DNA of 64,000 nt from Aliivibrio sifiae (GCF_002954705.1 NZ_MSCO01000001.1:1531908-1595907), one strand, 5' to 3'. Numbered from the stretch's first letter, positions 18,367 to 26,410 are shown. Made by a program: numbers and translations. The notes: generated by a model not told the origin, from the letters alone.

Positions 18367-19272
18367 ATGAAGTTAAATAAACACTTCACTTTTGATGAAT
18401 TTAGTGAAAAATTATGGTCTTTATTCCATGGGCAAGCACTTATCACTACATTTAATTCTCCACTGAATGAAGCCTGCTTTTCGTTTCAATACCTTGAACG
18501 AAATAATGTAGATTTTTATTTATTTGAAAGTCCTGAACCTTTATCTTTATTCAGTTTTCATCTACCCCAATCACTCAAACCAAAAACACTATTATTATTA
18601 GACGTCAACAATAAAGGATTACGTTTTAATGGCATCCTTTGCGAAGAACATCAATTTGCGTTAATTTCAGAAAAAAGCCAACACCCTTTTTGCCTTCAAA
18701 TACCAGTCAATTGCCCTATTTTAGTTTGTGATATAAATACAAATAACAAACAATTCCAGGAACTTTGTAATAGTTTAGTTCCTGTTAATATCGATATAAA
18801 ATATGCACAAGAATTAAAAACTGTTGTTCGCCATGCTAGTAAGATGCTCCCTAACAAAGATTCAAATGTTGGCGCAATATTATTAATGCGAATTGTCGAA
18901 ATCTTATCTTTACACCCTACACCAATGCGCCCCCAATCATTAACAGGAAGAAGTCGCTTACCACGACGAAGTTTCATACCTAAATGTGTCGATTATATGA
19001 TGGAAATGTCCTCCACCGATGCCATTAAGCAATTAGCAAAAGAAAAAAACATTTCCGAAAAAACAATCAGAAATGCTTTCAAAGAAACGGTTGGATTTAC
19101 CCCAAAAGAGTTTGAACAAATCAGTAAATTGTTTGCCTTCCGTAGAGCATTAAAACAACCTGAAATTGTTACTGTATTCGAAGCAGCCATAGCAAGTGAT
19201 GTATATCGATGGTCTCGCTATGCCAGTCGATATTCTAAAATTTTTAAAGAGTTACCAATTAAAACTCTTTGA
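18367..19272 (+). CDS. AraC-family transcriptional regulator
   Basis: A 301-residue protein. The C-terminal third carries an AraC/XylS double helix-turn-helix: first helix pair AIKQLAKEKNISEKTIRNAF, then GFTPKEFEQISKLFAFRRAL and a final segment ending in RYSKIFKELP. The second HTH is divergent, with ASDVYRWSRYASRYSK in place of the usual GFxxxSxFxRxFKxxFGxSP. The N-terminal 190 residues have no recognisable ligand-binding motif. It lies between two sulfatase genes, so sensing a sulfatase product or substrate is a reasonable inference. It is separate from the LysR regulator at 4864, giving the locus two candidate regulators. Confidence 0.8.
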   Translation: MKLNKHFTFDEFSEKLWSLFHGQALITTFNSPLNEACFSFQYLERNNVDFYLFESPEPLSLFSFHLPQSLKPKTLLLLDVNNKGLRFNGILCEEHQFALISEKSQHPFCLQIPVNCPILVCDINTNNKQFQELCNSLVPVNIDIKYAQELKTVVRHASKMLPNKDSNVGAILLMRIVEILSLHPTPMRPQSLTGRSRLPRRSFIPKCVDYMMEMSSTDAIKQLAKEKNISEKTIRNAFKETVGFTPKEFEQISKLFAFRRALKQPEIVTVFEAAIASDVYRWSRYASRYSKIFKELPIKTL

Positions 19273-19352
19273 GAAAGCTCTCACTTTACGTGAAATCAAA
19301 AAACACTACCAAATCAAATAAAATCTTAATATTCAAATAATTAAATATAAAA

Positions 19353-19367
19353 ATAACTTTTGGTTAT
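19353..19367. promoter_or_regulatory. Candidate LysR-type operator before the third sulfatase
   Basis: ATAACTTTTGGTTAT is the third good copy of the ATAAC-N5-GTTAT inverted repeat. It lies 75 bases before the start at 19443, the same distance as the copy before moxR. Confidence 0.65.
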
Positions 19368-19442
19368 AACGCCTATAAAGCGACGACTAATTATTTCTCA
19401 TTTAGAGTGCAGATAATTAATCATAACTAATTGGAGTTCTTT

Positions 19443-21014
19443 ATGGGCCATCATTTAAGTAAGATCGCTGTTGGTGTCGGCTTACTTGCCACATCAGGTG
19501 CAGCACTCGCGGCTGCTCAACCTAATATCCTTGCCATTTTTGGTGATGATGTAGGCTATTGGAATATCAGTGCTTATAATCAAGGCATGATGGGCTATCA
19601 AACCCCAAACATTGACCGTATCGCTAATGAAGGTGCACTTTTTACTGATCACTATGGACAACAATCTTGTACAGCAGGACGTGCTGCTTTCATTACAGGC
19701 CAAGAACCTTTCCGTACCGGTTTATTAACCATTGGTATGCCAGGGTCTGATCACGGTATTCCTGATTGGGCTCCAACTATTGCCGATCTTCTTAAAGAAC
19801 AAGGTTACATGACTGCTCAGTTTGGTAAAAACCACCTTGGCGATCAAGATAAACACCTACCCACAAATCATGGTTTTGATGAGTTCTTCGGCAACCTTTA
19901 TCACTTAAACGCAGAAGAAGAACCTGAAACTTATTACTACCCTAAAGATCCTGAGTTCCGTAAAAATTACGGGCCTCGTGGTGTTATAAAATCATACGCT
20001 GACGGCAAGATTGAAGATACGGGTCCTATGACGCGTAAGCGTATGGAACATGCAGATGAAGAGTTCTTAGATTCATCACTTGCTTTCATGGAAAAAGCAG
20101 TCAAAGCAGATAAGCCTTTCTTTATCTGGCATAACACCACTCGTATGCACGTTTGGACTCGCCTACAAGAAAAATATCAAGGTAAATCAGGGGTAAGCAT
20201 TTATGCCGATGGTATGCTTGAACACGATGATCAAGTGGGTATTTTACTGGATAAACTTGACGAGTTAGGCGTAGCAGACAATACCATTGTTATTTATTCT
20301 ACAGATAACGGTGCAGAAACAGCGACATGGCCTGATGGCGGTGCAACCCCATTCTATGGCGAAAAAGGCACAACATGGGAAGGCGGTATGCGCGTTCCAC
20401 AACTTGTACGTTGGCCTGGTACAATCAAACCAGGAACTAAAATCAATGAAATGATGGCACACCAAGATTGGCTTCCAACCTTACTTGATGCAGCTGGTGT
20501 TCCGAATGTGAAAGAAAAACTGGCTAAAGGCTATAAAGCTAATGGCAAAGAATTCAAAGTACATATTGATGGTTACGATTTCAAACCGTTGTTTGAAGGT
20601 AAAGTTGATAAAGGCCCTCGTGAATCACTACTTTACTTCACAGCAAATGGTGAATTAAATGCGGTTCGCTGGAAAGATTGGAAACTAAACTTTGCAGTGA
20701 TGGAAGGTAATATCTCTAATGCCGTTCGTCTAGAACCAAACTGGCCTCAAATCATTCACCTACGTGCTGACCCATTTGAAAAAGCACCACATGAATCAGG
20801 CATGTATATGCGCTGGATGGCAGATAACATGTGGTTATTCGTTCCAATGCAAGATGTATTAGGTAAGTTCTTTAACACACTACCTGATTATCCAATGCAA
20901 ATGAGTACACAAATGAACCCAGCGGCAATTAGCTCTCAATCACTTCAATTGAAAGCAAAAATGCAGCAATTAGATAAGCTTCAACAACAAATGAATAGCT
21001 TAAATATTAAGTAA
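19443..21014 (+). CDS. Periplasmic type I sulfatase (Cys-type, CTAGR)
   Basis: About 523 residues from the ATG of MGHHLSKIAVG, with GGAG six bases upstream; the in-frame TTG at 19431 is part of that ribosome site and is not used. The signal peptide ends near GAALAAAQPN. NILAIFGDDVG provides the first metal ligands, SCTAGRAA is the formylglycine site and YSTDNGAET carries later ligands. It is the third paralogue in the locus. The C-terminal tail is rich in Gln and Met (KAKMQQLDKLQQQMNSL) and may be a short amphipathic or coiled helix absent from the other two. It is transcribed alone and ends at a strong terminator. Confidence 0.93.
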   Translation: MGHHLSKIAVGVGLLATSGAALAAAQPNILAIFGDDVGYWNISAYNQGMMGYQTPNIDRIANEGALFTDHYGQQSCTAGRAAFITGQEPFRTGLLTIGMPGSDHGIPDWAPTIADLLKEQGYMTAQFGKNHLGDQDKHLPTNHGFDEFFGNLYHLNAEEEPETYYYPKDPEFRKNYGPRGVIKSYADGKIEDTGPMTRKRMEHADEEFLDSSLAFMEKAVKADKPFFIWHNTTRMHVWTRLQEKYQGKSGVSIYADGMLEHDDQVGILLDKLDELGVADNTIVIYSTDNGAETATWPDGGATPFYGEKGTTWEGGMRVPQLVRWPGTIKPGTKINEMMAHQDWLPTLLDAAGVPNVKEKLAKGYKANGKEFKVHIDGYDFKPLFEGKVDKGPRESLLYFTANGELNAVRWKDWKLNFAVMEGNISNAVRLEPNWPQIIHLRADPFEKAPHESGMYMRWMADNMWLFVPMQDVLGKFFNTLPDYPMQMSTQMNPAAISSQSLQLKAKMQQLDKLQQQMNSLNIK

Positions 21015-21030
21015 TTCATTCGTTAAATAA

Positions 21031-21067
21031 AATCCCCTTAATGTTTATTCACTAAGGGGATTTTTTA
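21031..21067 (+). terminator. Intrinsic terminator after the third sulfatase
   Basis: A 10-bp stem (AATCCCCTTA with TAAGGGGATT) with a 12-base loop, then T6. It marks the right end of the sulfatase locus and lies between convergent genes. Confidence 0.88.
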
Positions 21068-21074
21068 TATCTCA

Positions 21075-21350
21075 TTATCGACGTTGGCACGTAGTACATC
21101 CTCGACAAGCAGACCGAGTATGTTTACTCAAATAGCTCCTTTGCACCTTACAATATGCATTTTTAAGGGCGCGGCGAGCAGAAAACCAATCATCCGGCTT
21201 TGTCAGTAACAAATACCCATTAAAACGCTTCATGAGCTGTAGGCGATTCTCATCAATAAAACGACTATCAAAACCAATGTCAAAATGATCTAATGCTTGT
21301 TCTATCTTGGTAAAACTCGCTATTGTTTTTTGAATCTCTTCTTGGCTCAT
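21075..21350 (-). CDS. NifW-like small protein
   Basis: A 91-residue protein. The centre, ENRLQLMKRFNGYLLL, followed by a run with AYCKVQRSYL, resembles the NifW nitrogenase-protective family, in which NRLHILxRFxxYL and an AYxxxRxxL helix are conserved. The C-terminus has a cysteine cluster (ACRGCTTCQ) that is not typical of NifW and could bind metal. No nitrogenase structural gene is in the window. It lies close to a NifX-like gene at 22395 but on the opposite strand. The family call is by motif memory and is moderate. Confidence 0.6.
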   Translation of the reverse strand: MSQEEIQKTIASFTKIEQALDHFDIGFDSRFIDENRLQLMKRFNGYLLLTKPDDWFSARRALKNAYCKVQRSYLSKHTRSACRGCTTCQRR

Positions 21351-21470
21351 TATTTATACCAATACCATTGACTAGCTATTCTGCTCATTACAGAAATTAG
21401 TGTAAAAGTTAATAGATATTCAATTCTTGATGTAAAACGTCTATTGCCTTATTTATATTAATAAATAATC

Positions 21471-21508
21471 AAAAAAATGCCCCCAATACTCAAAATATTG
21501 AGGGCATC
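21471..21508 (-). terminator. Intrinsic terminator after the 114-residue protein gene
   Basis: On the minus strand ATGCCCTCAATA pairs with TATTGGGGGCAT (one mismatch) around a short loop, followed by T7. It lies 35 bases after the stop at 21542. Confidence 0.75.
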
Positions 21509-21541
21509 CCTTATTATTATCTGCTAACTTTCACACTGCAC

Positions 21542-21886
21542 TTAGTGCTTGAAAGTATTCATTTCTGTGGCACTTGTTGCAGTTAAATCACCCGCTGGAT
21601 TCAATAAATGCGGTAAGATTTTAGGTAAGTTCAATACAATATCTTTATCTTCAACCGGATAAATCACTTCATTATACCAACCCAGCAACCCCATTGATGC
21701 ATAACCAATAGCATCGTTGTCTTCACGGTGTTCAATGATGATTTGTAGAAAACGCAAGATTGCTTTATCGTTTGATCCTGCTTGCTCACGCGTTGTGTGA
21801 AAAATCTTAGTCGCTTCAACTACTAGCCCTGCATATTCAGTTTCAACTGAAACCTTAAAAGAGCCACCATCAACAGATATTTTCAT
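21542..21886 (-). CDS. Conserved-looking protein of unknown function (114 residues)
   Basis: A soluble protein without signal peptide or membrane helix. It opens with a beta-rich stretch (MKISVDGGSFKVSVETEY) and continues with amphipathic helices. No family is recognised. It has its own terminator and a 225-base upstream gap shared with the divergent DUF134 operon. Neighbourhood with NifW-like and NifX-like genes may be meaningful but gives no function. Confidence 0.65.
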   Translation of the reverse strand: MKISVDGGSFKVSVETEYAGLVVEATKIFHTTREQAGSNDKAILRFLQIIIEHREDNDAIGYASMGLLGWYNEVIYPVEDKDIVLNLPKILPHLLNPAGDLTATSATEMNTFKH

Positions 21887-22029
21887 AATATTTAGCCAAT
21901 TAAATTATTCTAATTAGGCCGAATAATAACGAAAAATACGCTCTTTGTCGTGATTACTTCTACAAACCAATTGATCTAAGTAAAGGAAAATAGCGCCGTG
22001 ATTACTTTTTAATCTGACTACTGAGCTAG

Positions 22030-22072
22030 TTTTTAGCATATACCAAGAATAGTTATTGGCATATGCTAAAAA
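22030..22072. promoter_or_regulatory. 17-bp inverted repeat before the DUF134 gene
   Basis: TTTTTAGCATATACCAA and TTGGCATATGCTAAAAA are reverse complements apart from one position, with a 9-base spacer. It ends 38 bases before the start of the HTH-containing DUF134 gene. The position fits an operator, possibly autoregulatory; the AT-rich hairpin could also be an RNA element. Confidence 0.55.
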
Positions 22073-22110
22073 CATTCTTATAATCGTTTTATATTTAATG
22101 GAGAGTATTC

Positions 22111-22398
22111 ATGGCTAGACCTAAAAAGTGTCGCAGAATCTGTGGCAGAGCATCTTACAGTTGCTTTAAGCCAAATGGTGTACCTACAACTGAACTACCA
22201 CAAATTAAGTTACTTGCTGAGGAATTAGAAGCTCTACGCCTCGCCGATTTTGAAGGTCTCAGTCAACAAGAAGCGGCTGATCAAATGATGGTTTCACGTC
22301 AAACCTTCGGGAATATTGTTAAACAGGCAAGGTTCAAAGTAACGAGTTGCTTAGTGCAAGGAAAGGCCTTAATGCTCCAAACGGAGAAAGAAGAATGA
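22111..22398 (+). CDS. DUF134-family helix-turn-helix protein
   Basis: A 95-residue protein of the DUF134 type: a Cys-containing N-terminus (MARPKKCRRICGRASYSCFKP), then ELEALRLADFEGLSQQEAADQMMVSRQTFGNIV, a sigma-70 region 4-like helix-turn-helix. Members commonly neighbour NifX/NifB-like small proteins, as here. The N-terminal cysteines could bind an iron-sulfur cluster or zinc. GGAG lies before the start. Its stop overlaps the start of the next gene (ATGA), so it is the first gene of a three-gene coupled operon. It is likely a DNA-binding regulator. Confidence 0.85.
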   Translation: MARPKKCRRICGRASYSCFKPNGVPTTELPQIKLLAEELEALRLADFEGLSQQEAADQMMVSRQTFGNIVKQARFKVTSCLVQGKALMLQTEKEE

Positions 22399-22835
22399 TA
22401 TTTGCAATCCCCTATCAAAATGAACGCATCGCTGGCCATTTTTCAAAAGCAGAGTCGTTTGTATTTACCAATAAGAGCGACTCTATAATCAGAAATAATC
22501 CAGCATTGAATAACGACAGTTGTGGTGGAAAAAAATCCCTATTAGCACTATTAAAAGAACAACAAACAGATGCTGTCTTAATTCGAAATATTGGACAGAA
22601 GATATTAGCAAAACTACTTAATGCTAATATTCGTGTTTTTCGCACATCTGGTCGTTTATCACTAGAAACACTAAAACTTTCTGAACTAACAGAATTAATC
22701 GACCCCTCTCAAGGGCGCCCATGTAAAAACAGCAAAAAAAACTGCTGTAAAAAAGAAGTAAATACACCACCGAGAATATTAAAGCCTCAACAAAACATCA
22801 ACGGGCAATTTACTGTATTTGGAGTGAAACAATGA
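22395..22835 (+). CDS. NifX/NifB-type iron-molybdenum cofactor-binding domain protein
   Basis: About 146 residues from the ATG at 22395, which overlaps the previous stop and has GGAGAAAG upstream. The start MIFAIPYQNERIAGHFSKAESFVF is the usual opening of the dinitrogenase iron-molybdenum cofactor domain (with the GHF motif), and NIGQKILAKLLNANIRVF fits the later part of the fold. A cysteine-rich C-terminus follows (PCKNSKKNCCKK). In organisms without nitrogenase such proteins are thought to bind metal clusters. It overlaps the next gene by four bases. Confidence 0.8.
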   Translation: MIFAIPYQNERIAGHFSKAESFVFTNKSDSIIRNNPALNNDSCGGKKSLLALLKEQQTDAVLIRNIGQKILAKLLNANIRVFRTSGRLSLETLKLSELTELIDPSQGRPCKNSKKNCCKKEVNTPPRILKPQQNINGQFTVFGVKQ

Positions 22836-23029
22836 GTACCCTATTCATTACTTTTAGCGTTTTTATACTCGTTATTTTATTAATGGCGCTAGGCGTAATT
22901 TTTGGTCGAAAAGAAATTCAAGGCAGTTGCGGCGGGCTAAATAATGTCGGAGTTAATAAGGTATGTAATTGTGAGACTACCTGCGACGAACACAAACTGT
23001 ATCAAATATCAGAGCCTACCGATAAATAA
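22832..23029 (+). CDS. NqrM-like membrane protein with cysteine motif
   Basis: A 65-residue protein with one N-terminal membrane helix (LFITFSVFILVILLMALGVIF), then GRKEIQGSCGGLNNVG and VCNCETTCDEH. This matches NqrM (DUF539), the protein that delivers iron for assembly of the Na+-translocating NADH:quinone oxidoreductase; the usual NqrM reads SCGGL then KVCDCPxPCD. NqrM normally lies beside nqrF and apbE. Here it is coupled to a NifX-like gene, so it is probably a second, specialised paralogue. It overlaps the preceding stop by four bases. Confidence 0.82.
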   Translation: MSTLFITFSVFILVILLMALGVIFGRKEIQGSCGGLNNVGVNKVCNCETTCDEHKLYQISEPTDK

Positions 23030-23063
23030 ATTAAATCTTATCACTTACAGTCAGTATACTTAG

Positions 23064-23105
23064 AAAATAAGCAGTGATGATTAACTCACTTCACTGCTTT
23101 ATTTA
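23064..23105. terminator. Bidirectional terminator between convergent genes
   Basis: AAATAAGCAGTGA pairs with TCACTGCTTTATTT (one bulged base) around a 13-base loop. It lies between the NqrM-like gene (+) and the lipoprotein gene (-). Confidence 0.7.
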
Positions 23106-23138
23106 ATATCATCGGTTAAATATGGTTACTATTTGTTA

Positions 23139-23495
23139 TTATGCTGACGGTTTTACTTCTTCTTTTTTATCACATAGATAAGCGTTACCAAACATAGTTA
23201 CTGAACTTGAAAAATTCAAAGGCTGAAATAAATATAATGTATTAGCCCCCAATGCTGCAGTTTTAATACGCATTTGGTTTAATGTTCCCCAAACCATATT
23301 TTTATCTGCATGTAACCAATAATCATAAAAATGGCCTTCAGAACCAAATACAATTCCCATTCGTTGACAGTCTTTTACCTCATCAACCTCATCCCAGATA
23401 ACGTCTACTTTTTCTGATTCTTGAGTTGGAAAAGTAACACAGCCAGTTAATAGCATAGTAGATGCCAGCATGATGCCAGCCATTAGCGTTTTCAT
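23139..23495 (-). CDS. DUF4156-type lipoprotein
   Basis: About 118 residues from the Met of MKTLMAGIMLAS, chosen because it begins a lipoprotein signal peptide with lipobox LTGC. The mature part includes VKDCQRMGIVFGSEGH and RIKTAALGANTLYLF, which resemble the DUF4156 family of small enterobacterial and vibrio lipoproteins. It should be anchored in the outer or inner membrane. Function is unknown. Confidence 0.72.
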   Translation of the reverse strand: MKTLMAGIMLASTMLLTGCVTFPTQESEKVDVIWDEVDEVKDCQRMGIVFGSEGHFYDYWLHADKNMVWGTLNQMRIKTAALGANTLYLFQPLNFSSSVTMFGNAYLCDKKEEVKPSA

Positions 23496-23582
23496 TAAAT
23501 AATCACTAACAAAATAAATGTTGCGTGATTTTAGTGAAAAAAAATCCGCTGGCAAGTTAAAAATGAATAGACGCGTAAATTA

Positions 23583-23810
23583 ATAGAAACCAATCAATTA
23601 TATAACCATAATAATAACATTTAACCTTACCTTTTAATTAACAATATTGTTAATTATTGATTTTTGTATTGCCCTTCGTATTCCAAAAACATTAATCCAA
23701 CTCTTTTAAATTAAATAAGAATGAAGTGCAGATTTATTAGGTAGATATATTATTTATATAAAGATAAATAGCATCAATAACAATGATATTATCGATGCTA
23801 TTTGATATTA
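23583..23810. other. Intergenic region with YccF-gene terminator
   Basis: AT-rich sequence between the two minus-strand genes at 23139 and 23814. At 23768-23803, AAATAGCATCAATA and TATCGATGCTATTT form an imperfect hairpin just after the YccF-type gene, a probable terminator. No other feature is seen. Confidence 0.5.
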
Positions 23811-23813
23811 CGC

Positions 23814-24266
23814 TTATCGCCACTTATCTGCTTCTGCTCTTGCATTTGCATTACGAGCGGCCGCTGCAACTTCTTTATCTACAATTGTCTGCCCAATAGG
23901 AGCAATAGAAATGGCAGCAAGCTTTAAGTGCTGAATCGCAAATGGAATACCAATAATAGTAACAAAGCACGCAACCGCTGATATTACATGTCCGATTGCC
24001 AGCCAGAAACCCGCAAAAATAAACCAAAGCACATTACCTATAAAACCAAGGCTACCTGTACCAATGTCTTCATTTAACGTCAATTCATCACGCGCAATCG
24101 CCTCTTTTCCAAAAGGAAAAAATGAAAATCCAGCAATAACAAAACACGCTCTCCCCCATGGGATACCAATAATACTAATGAAAGCAAGAATGCCAAAAAA
24201 GCACCAAGCCAAGCCCATGAATACACCACCAAAAAGGAACCAAATTAAATTACCAATTGCGCTCAT
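23814..24266 (-). CDS. YccF-family inner membrane protein
   Basis: A 150-residue protein with two copies of a hydrophobic repeat unit. Each has GNxxWFxFxGxxxxLxW/H and a following IxIIGIPxGxA motif (SIIGIPWGRACF near residue 33, TIIGIPFAIQHLK near residue 105). This duplicated arrangement with about four membrane helices is the YccF family. AAGGA lies before the start. The role is unknown. Confidence 0.85.
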   Translation of the reverse strand: MSAIGNLIWFLFGGVFMGLAWCFFGILAFISIIGIPWGRACFVIAGFSFFPFGKEAIARDELTLNEDIGTGSLGFIGNVLWFIFAGFWLAIGHVISAVACFVTIIGIPFAIQHLKLAAISIAPIGQTIVDKEVAAAARNANARAEADKWR

Positions 24267-24341
24267 TTTCTTTCCTTAACTTAAATATGATTACTTATAT
24301 AACGTGAAACATAGTACCACTATTACAAATCAATACTGTAA

Positions 24342-24503
24342 TTAATCATCAGCACCACATTTTGCACATTCATCATAGGTTCTTTCCCCTTCGCTGATCA
24401 CTGTATATTGAATGACACACTTTTCACACAAAGCGAGAATTGGGTATGCTTCTTTTCTTTTTTTTGAAGCAGTATTACCTTCGGTTGTATAAAACTTTCT
24501 CAT
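24342..24503 (-). CDS. Small zinc-ribbon-like protein (53 residues)
   Basis: An open frame of 53 codons starting MRKFYTTEGNTASKKRKE, with AAGG seven bases upstream. The middle and end hold two CXXC pairs (LCEKCV and ECAKCG) about 17 residues apart, a zinc-ribbon spacing. The N-terminal half is basic. It is too short to be found by length filters, but the ribosome site and paired cysteines support a real gene. Function unknown. Confidence 0.65.
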   Translation of the reverse strand: MRKFYTTEGNTASKKRKEAYPILALCEKCVIQYTVISEGERTYDECAKCGADD

Positions 24504-24557
24504 CGAGATACCTTATATTTTTCCAAATTTACTTTGGATTAAGATTCAATATATTAT

Positions 24558-25010
24558 CTATTTAAAAATAGTTTTCGCTTTTAAGGTTTCTTCTTCACTA
24601 ACACCGTCCTGCAAAGAAGGGTTAGTTGGGTAGCTCTTACCATCAAATGTCATAAGTACATACCCCTTCCCTTTGGACCAAACAATTAAGTTATTCCATC
24701 CATTCTTTTTTGTCTCAGTAACCCTTATTGGCGTACTAATAACCGTACTTTTAGAAATAAGAGCAAAGTCTGATCCTGTATTTTGAAAAACCAACATTGA
24801 ACAACCACCAGAACCACACCAGTTCATGCCTTTTAGCATAACAACGGCATCTTCAAGTCCATCATTATTTAAATCGGTATAAGCGACATCAAAATCTGCG
24901 GCATTATTTTCAAGCGCAACTGAAACCGCTTGATGTATATCTGGCCTTAACTGGGGTTGCTCACTGCAACCAAACAAAAACAATGAAAAAGGTATCCATA
25001 ACAATGTCAT
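24558..25010 (-). CDS. Lipoprotein with an FG-GAP-like calcium-binding loop
   Basis: A 150-residue protein with a short lipoprotein signal peptide (lipobox LFGC) and AGGGAG before the start. The segment DVAYTDLNNDGLEDAVVML is an FG-GAP/VCBS-type Asp-rich loop that usually binds calcium in beta-propeller or related surface proteins. A CGSGGC pair could form a disulfide in the periplasm. No specific family is recognised. Confidence 0.68.
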   Translation of the reverse strand: MTLLWIPFSLFLFGCSEQPQLRPDIHQAVSVALENNAADFDVAYTDLNNDGLEDAVVMLKGMNWCGSGGCSMLVFQNTGSDFALISKSTVISTPIRVTETKKNGWNNLIVWSKGKGYVLMTFDGKSYPTNPSLQDGVSEEETLKAKTIFK

Positions 25011-25075
25011 ACAAGCTTCTCCCTAATAATCTTAGTTATATCAGTCTAAATTCACCTTTCAATAGTACCATTAAA

Positions 25076-25111
25076 ACAAAAACACCCGACAAGGTTAAGT
25101 GTCGAGTGCTT
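25076..25111 (-). terminator. Intrinsic terminator after the DEAD-box helicase gene
   Basis: On the minus strand GCACTCGACA pairs with TGTCGGGTGT (one wobble pair), followed by T5. It lies about 30 bases after the stop at 25142. Confidence 0.75.
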
Positions 25112-25141
25112 TTCATTCTAATTTAATAACTTACGTTATAT

Positions 25142-26410
25142 TTACCAGTTATCTGGGTATTTTCTTTTGTTCTTCTTGCCAGTGCCTTCTGGTTTTGCCA
25201 CTGGTTTAATCGCTTCTAATAAAGCTTCTGTGATCTCTTCATCCACTTCAAAACCTGCGATTTGTTCACGCTCAAGACGAATTTTGTTTTTCTTCTCAAT
25301 GATTTTGAAGTGATGGTAATCTTCATAATCAATAAGTGATAACGCTAAGCCCACTTCACCAGCACGGCCACTTCGACCTATACGGTGCATGTAATCAGCA
25401 GGGCTTCTTGGTAAATCAAAGTTAATTACTACTGGTAGCTTTTCAATATCTAAACCACGAGCCGCAATATCAGTTGCGATTAACACTTCAATCTCGCCGG
25501 CTTTAAAGGCTTCAAGAACACGACTACGAGCGCCCTGTCCTTTATCACCATGGAATACTTCAGCAGTAATACCACGTTTAGAAAGTTTATCAGCTAAGTG
25601 ATTACAGCTGTTTTTCGCATTAACGAAAATAAGTGCTTGTCGCCATTCATTCTGATTAATCAAATGTGCTAAAACTGCGGTTTTCTCACCTTTATTAACG
25701 GTAAATACACGCTGTACTAATGTACTTGCATCTGCACTTTGTAATTGAATCTCAACAGGGTCATTAAGTAACTCTTGAGTTAATGTTTGTACTTCTTCAG
25801 GGAACGTTGCTGAGAACAATAATGTTTGCTTGTTCTTTGGTACTAATGAAAGCAACTGATTAAGCTCATCAGTAAAGCCAAGGCTTAGCATTCTATCTGC
25901 TTCATCAAGTACTAAGGTTTTTACTTTATCAAGCTTAATAGCATTACTTGAAATCAAATCCAGTAATCGACCCGGAGTCGCAACCAAAATATCAGCACCA
26001 CCACGCAGTGCCAGCATTTGAGTATTGACTGAAACGCCACCAAAAACAGAAACGGTTTTAATCGCACCATTAAAATGCACCGCATAAGATTTAATGCTGT
26101 CAGCCACTTGCTTAGCAAGCTCACGAGTTGGAACTAACACTAGACCAGTAACATAGTTACCTTTCGTATTTTGTACTTTGCCTGATTGCTGAAGTTCAGC
26201 AATTTGCTGCAACATAGGTAAAGCAAATGTTGCTGTTTTACCTGAGCCTGTGTTTGCTCCCGCAATTAAGTCACGTCCAGCTAAGACACTTGGGATAGCT
26301 TGCGCTTGAATAGGCGTTGGCTGTTGATATTCCAGCTCAGTTAATCGTGCTAACAAAGGTGAAATAAGGCCAAGTTCAGTAAAGTTGGCTGGAGTTGTAA
26401 TAGTGCTCAT
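25142..26410 (-). CDS. DEAD-box ATP-dependent RNA helicase, RhlE-like
   Basis: A 422-residue protein with the full DEAD-box motif set: Q motif PTPIQAQAIP, motif I GANTGSGKT, Ia VPTRELAKQ, II VLDEADRML, III SATF, V ATDIAARGLDI and VI HRIGRSGRAG. The C-terminal tail is short and basic (KKNKRKYPDNW), unlike DeaD or DbpA with their RNA-binding domains, so it is closest to the RhlE/SrmB type. It should unwind structured RNA during ribosome assembly or mRNA turnover. It stands alone. Confidence 0.92.
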   Translation of the reverse strand: MSTITTPANFTELGLISPLLARLTELEYQQPTPIQAQAIPSVLAGRDLIAGANTGSGKTATFALPMLQQIAELQQSGKVQNTKGNYVTGLVLVPTRELAKQVADSIKSYAVHFNGAIKTVSVFGGVSVNTQMLALRGGADILVATPGRLLDLISSNAIKLDKVKTLVLDEADRMLSLGFTDELNQLLSLVPKNKQTLLFSATFPEEVQTLTQELLNDPVEIQLQSADASTLVQRVFTVNKGEKTAVLAHLINQNEWRQALIFVNAKNSCNHLADKLSKRGITAEVFHGDKGQGARSRVLEAFKAGEIEVLIATDIAARGLDIEKLPVVINFDLPRSPADYMHRIGRSGRAGEVGLALSLIDYEDYHHFKIIEKKNKIRLEREQIAGFEVDEEITEALLEAIKPVAKPEGTGKKNKRKYPDNW

